From contig JBBAFB010000036.1 of the NCBI GenBank assembly GCA_041655595.1, positions 1 to 17,016 of the forward strand: a DNA stretch of 17,016 nt. The letters are read 5' to 3'. Made by a program: the position numbers and the translations under genes. Numbering within the stretch: position 1 is the first letter of the stretch; every line of letters begins with the position of its first letter. Of the stretch, positions 14,151 through 17,016 are shown one piece after another. The notes below the pieces were generated by a model that was not told the DNA's origin, searched no databases, and saw only the letters and a program-made list of their open reading frames with translations. This DNA is from JBBAFB01 sp041655595 (GTDB lineage Bacteria > Bacillota > DULZ01).

Positions 14151-15233
14151 ATGACAGGTTATTTATATCATTTATACCAGGCGTTTAAAGAAGAAATTCT
14201 GTTTTTGCCCAGCAGATTGATTGCCCTAGTTGGAATCATAGCTTTAGTATTATTACCCTTATTTAGCCAAAGTCCCTATACCTTAAAGGTATTTACCCTA
14301 GCCTCCATCTTTGCTATTTTGGCGGCTAGTTGGGATTTATTATCCGGGTTTGTAGGTCAGCTAAATTTGGGTCATGCTCTCTTTTTTGGAGTTGCCGCTT
14401 ATACCTCTGCTTTATTAAATCTTCATTATGGCTTATCCCCTTGGATGACCATTCCCCTGGGGGCCCTAATGGCAGTGGTAACAGGGATGCTGGTGGGTAT
14501 TCCTGCTCTCAGATTGAGGGGGCAATACTTAAGTCTGGCAACCTTGGCTTTCCCCCTGATTTTAACCGGCATCATCTATGTTTTTCCCGATTTTACCGGA
14601 GGGGAGCTGGGGGTTTCCGGTTTAAGCCGTTTATCAAACAGCAGACTGGCAGATTATTATATTACAGTCGGTTTGGCCTTGGGCCTCGGTTTTTTAATGT
14701 GGAAAATTACAGATTCCAAGATTGGGCTGATTTTTCACGCCATTAGGGAAGATGAAATTGCGGTCAGGGCGGCAGGAATCAATACCACTAAATATAAACT
14801 GCTGGCTTTTGCCTTCAGCGGTTTTTTTGCAGGTATTTCAGGAGGGCTATATGCCCATGTGATGCGCTTGGCAGGGCCCTCCACCTTGGATGTTTTTATG
14901 TCCTTTCAGCCTATTATTTGGACTGCTTTTGGCGGTATTGCTACCATTTACGGAGCAATTATCGGTGTCTACCTGCTTTACCCCTTTATGGAGGTTTTGA
15001 GAATAGTACCTGAATACAGAATGCTGATTTTTGCGGTAATTATAATTTTGGTTTTGCGAATCATGCCCCAAGGCCTTTCGCCCTGGGTTATTGAGCGCAT
15101 TCAAAAAGAGTGCCCCCGTTGTAAAAGACATAACGCCTTTACCCGTAAAACTTGCAAAGCATGCGGTACTTCTTTGGAGAAACCATCTTTAGGAGGTGAT
15201 TCATTTAAACTGGAGGTTAAAACCAGTGAATAA
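14151..15233 (+). CDS. livM: Branched-chain amino acid-type ABC transporter permease LivM with C-terminal zinc-ribbon-like tail
   Basis: The 360-residue permease begins directly after the livH stop. It shows the LivM features LLSGFVGQLNLGHALFFG (63-80), the coupling loop HAIREDEIAVRAAGIN (196-211) and a final membrane segment ending MPQGLSPW (305-312), where LivM proteins normally finish. Here ~48 more residues follow, containing C321-P-R-C324 and C335-K-A-C338 separated by ten residues, a zinc-ribbon/rubredoxin-knuckle pattern. The tail should be cytoplasmic. The bases after the stop lead to livK without a terminator. The extension is in frame and is not explained by a frameshift. Confidence 0.9.
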   Translation: MTGYLYHLYQAFKEEILFLPSRLIALVGIIALVLLPLFSQSPYTLKVFTLASIFAILAASWDLLSGFVGQLNLGHALFFGVAAYTSALLNLHYGLSPWMTIPLGALMAVVTGMLVGIPALRLRGQYLSLATLAFPLILTGIIYVFPDFTGGELGVSGLSRLSNSRLADYYITVGLALGLGFLMWKITDSKIGLIFHAIREDEIAVRAAGINTTKYKLLAFAFSGFFAGISGGLYAHVMRLAGPSTLDVFMSFQPIIWTAFGGIATIYGAIIGVYLLYPFMEVLRIVPEYRMLIFAVIIILVLRIMPQGLSPWVIERIQKECPRCKRHNAFTRKTCKACGTSLEKPSLGGDSFKLEVKTSE

Positions 15234-15289
15234 ATTATTTAACAGGTAAAGTCAGAATAATGAGAAAACAAAAAATGGAGGTAATGGGT

Positions 15290-16585
15290 GTGAAACAAAA
15301 GAAAGGCTTGGTTTGGATAGCTTTAATTTTACTATTGGCTTTTGCGGCAGCGGGATGCGGTTCGTCCGGTGAGGAGCCTACCGCTAAAGAGGAGGTCATC
15401 AGGGTAGCGGTGGCCGGTCCAATGGCTTTTGTCCAAGGTGAACATCATTGGATGGGTGCTGAGATGGCAGCCCAGGAAATTAACGATGCCGGCGGAATAA
15501 AAGTAGGGGACAAAAATTACAAATATGAGTTGATTAAAGTTGATACCAATGAACTGATGAGTGTTTCCGATGCCGCTACGGCTGTTGAAAGAGCCATTAC
15601 TGAACAAAAAGCAGATTTTATCACCGGTACCATACGAACGGAAGCTGCCTTAGCTATTCAGGATGTGGCCATGGATTATAAAAAGATTTTTATGGTGGCC
15701 GGTGCTTCCTTTATTGGCTTGGCCGATAAGGTAGAGGAGGATTATGAACGCTATAAGTATTGGTTTAGGATTTCTCCCATTAATGGTAACTTGCTGGCGC
15801 AAACTTCCTTGTTGCTATTGCAAGATGTCAGCAAGGTATTAAGAGAAGATTTAAATATTGAAACACCAAAAGTGGCCTTGGTTTTTGAAAAGGCCCAGGC
15901 CGGGGATGCTTTAGCGGCGGCGGCTCAGCAAGTTGTCCCGTCCTTTGGTATGGAAGTGGTAGGGCTTTGGCGGCCTTCTCCAACAGCCACCGATTTAACG
16001 GCTGAACTGACGGCAATTCAGGATTCCGGTGCCCATATTATTTATACCTATTTTTCTGCCGCTTCCGGGGTCCCCTATGCCAAGCAGTGGGGTGAGCTGC
16101 AGATACCGGCAGTTTCCGTAGGCATTAATGTTGAGGCCCAAGCCCAGGGCTTTATGGCAGCTACAGACGGCAGGGGTAACTATGAATATACCCTCAATAC
16201 TTATGGGCCGGTTGAAATTACCGACAAAACCCTTCCCTTCTATAATGAGTTTATCAAGAGAAACGGGGAATACCCCACTTACAATGCCGGCGGTACCTAT
16301 GACTCTCTCTATATTCTCAAGGAAGCCATTGAAAGGGCAGGCACCTTGGATCAGGATGCCATCGTAGTTGAAATGGAAAAGACCGATATGGACAGCACTA
16401 TCGGCAGATTTGTCTTCGACGAAAAGCACGATGTCACTTGGGGCCCCGGTTATGTTACAGCAGTAGGGACTCAGTGGCAGGACGGGAAACTGGTTTGCAC
16501 CTGGCCCAATGGCTGGCAGGGCATTACCTACCCCGGTACCGTAGAATACAAGCTACCTCCCTGGGTAGTTGAAGCCTACAAATAA
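15290..16585 (+). CDS. livK: Branched-chain amino acid-type ABC transporter substrate-binding lipoprotein LivK/LivJ
   Basis: The ~431-residue precursor is a periplasmic-binding-protein type I (Peripla_BP_6) lipoprotein. From GTG 15290 it reads MKQKKGLVWIALILLLAFAAAGC, a basic n-region, hydrophobic core and lipobox AAAGC with C23 as the lipidated cysteine; mature sequence begins CGSSG. I prefer GTG 15290 because GGAGGT (15277-15282) is seven bases upstream. The ATGs at 15260 and 15284 are in frame but badly placed for it. The rest has the fold's IRVAVAGP strand, VDTNELMS, and AGGTYDSLYILKEAIE helix. The ligand is not obvious; the linked acyl-CoA synthetase leaves non-amino-acid carboxylates open. 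Confidence 0.92.
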   Translation: MKQKKGLVWIALILLLAFAAAGCGSSGEEPTAKEEVIRVAVAGPMAFVQGEHHWMGAEMAAQEINDAGGIKVGDKNYKYELIKVDTNELMSVSDAATAVERAITEQKADFITGTIRTEAALAIQDVAMDYKKIFMVAGASFIGLADKVEEDYERYKYWFRISPINGNLLAQTSLLLLQDVSKVLREDLNIETPKVALVFEKAQAGDALAAAAQQVVPSFGMEVVGLWRPSPTATDLTAELTAIQDSGAHIIYTYFSAASGVPYAKQWGELQIPAVSVGINVEAQAQGFMAATDGRGNYEYTLNTYGPVEITDKTLPFYNEFIKRNGEYPTYNAGGTYDSLYILKEAIERAGTLDQDAIVVEMEKTDMDSTIGRFVFDEKHDVTWGPGYVTAVGTQWQDGKLVCTWPNGWQGITYPGTVEYKLPPWVVEAYK

Positions 16586-16609
16586 AAGAATAAAGCCAAA
16601 ATAAAATCC

Positions 16610-16643
16610 AAAAACCCGGACCAAATCAGGCCCGGGTTTTTAA
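16610..16643 (+). terminator. Rho-independent terminator of the liv operon
   Basis: AAAAACCCGG (16610-16619) pairs with CCGGGTTTTT (16632-16641) over a 12-base loop. The stem is GC-rich at its top with T bases at its 3' side, 25 bases after the livK stop. Confidence 0.88.
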
Positions 16644-16644
16644 C

Positions 16645-16690
16645 CTGGCAGGGGGACGGCAGGCCGTGTTAAAAGTGTCCCCTTTGCCAG
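16645..16690. repeat. Long imperfect palindrome, REP-like or IS end
   Basis: CTGGCA (16645-16650) pairs with TGCCAG (16685-16690) and GGGGAC (16652-16657) with GTCCCC (16677-16682), with a wobble and a one-base bulge between them, giving about 14 pairs. An internal ACGG/CCGT (16656-16667) offers a competing hairpin. It holds the GGGGACGG motif also seen at 1889-1896 beside the RAYT-like gene. It follows the operon terminator and precedes the transposase remnant, so it may be a REP-type element or the end of that IS. Confidence 0.5.
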
Positions 16691-16784
16691 CCAGTTTCCC
16701 GCCCTTTTTACCATCTTTACCATGAAAACCGGCCAAAAATGCCTTTTTGCTTTTTTTACAGCAAAGGATAAAAAAAGCGGCGTC

Positions 16785-17016
16785 CTAGTTGGACACCAGT
16801 GGCCTTGTCTTAGCCAACCTTTTTAAAATCCCCTCAACTCCCAGGATATTAATTACCCTTTTTAAGTTGTAGGCTAAAAAGGTTAGTGATAGCTCCCCTG
16901 TCACTGAGGCTTTACCCCTCGTTAGTAGATAGGAGGAATCAAACCCCCGTTTAATCGTTCCAAAGGGGTGTTCCACAATTGTTTGCCGTAATCGATATTT
17001 ATCTTTGCAAAGTTCG
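16785..17016 (-). CDS. IS1182-type transposase, C-terminal part (cut by window edge)
   Basis: The minus-strand frame is open from the window's right edge to a stop at 16785-16787, giving the last ~76 residues. It contains RQTIVEHPFGTIKR and TGELSLTFLAYNLKRVINILG, the characteristic end of DDE transposases of the IS1182/IS4-like group, including the EHPFGTIK segment that carries the last catalytic glutamate. The start and the other catalytic residues lie outside. Whether the gene is whole cannot be judged. The bases downstream (16691-16784) are T- and C-rich and hold no gene. Confidence 0.82.
   Translation of the reverse strand, partial: ELCKDKYRLRQTIVEHPFGTIKRGFDSSYLLTRGKASVTGELSLTFLAYNLKRVINILGVEGILKRLAKTRPLVSN

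Noticed and set aside
15260..15289. livK starts at ATG 15260 or ATG 15284
   Set aside because: GGAGGT at 15277-15282 lies inside the first and only one base before the second; GTG 15290 has ideal spacing and gives a clean lipoprotein signal.
1..17016. CRISPR arrays, tRNA or rRNA genes
   Set aside because: No regularly spaced direct repeats, and no tRNA or rRNA-like conserved segments were seen.

Overview
The window reads as the chromosome of a low-to-moderate GC Gram-positive anaerobe, most likely a Clostridia/Peptococcaceae-type Firmicute. The basis is strong AGGAGG ribosome binding sites, frequent GTG and TTG starts, U-tailed terminators, sigma-A type promoters, and a split AhpF-like redox pair beside a molybdopterin-binding protein. 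The placement is inference; no rRNA or marker gene is present.

Region 1 (1-2720) is the tail of a phage-defence locus. The window opens inside brxL, the AAA+/Lon-like factor usually last in type I BREX operons; the rest of any BREX operon would lie to the left. Next comes a small gene related to REP-associated IS200-like (Y1) transposases whose HUH motif and nucleophilic tyrosine look lost and which carries a C-terminal helix-turn-helix. It has its own promoter and a near-perfect palindrome in the leader, so it may be a domesticated DNA-binding protein.

Region 2 (2764-6109) is redox metabolism. A thioredoxin-reductase/AhpF-like flavoprotein is followed by a two-fold protein disulfide oxidoreductase and a strong terminator. 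A separately promoted FAD-dependent DAO-family amine/amino-acid oxidase follows and also ends in a strong terminator.

Region 3 (6138-8505) is an apparently intact IS21-family insertion (istA, istB, multiple terminal repeats) flanked by a 7-bp direct repeat GTGGATT. It sits in the intergenic gap between the oxidase terminator and the leader of the next gene.

Region 4 (8506-9820) is a long leader with extensive inverted repeats, then a MoeA/MoaB-like molybdopterin-binding protein with a four-cysteine C-terminal tail. A Moco-type riboswitch is possible from context but not recognised from sequence.

Region 5 (9863-16643) is a six-gene operon from a near-consensus promoter and a foldable leader: acyl-CoA synthetase, livG, livF, livH, livM, livK, then a terminator. 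Its first genes overlap by one base, so ligase and transporter are translationally coupled. A plausible reading is import of a carboxylic acid or amino acid and its CoA activation. The LivM permease carries an unexpected C-terminal zinc-ribbon-like tail.

Region 6 (16645-17016) has a long REP-like hairpin and the 3' end of an IS1182-type transposase on the minus strand, cut by the window edge. No tRNA, rRNA or CRISPR array was seen.
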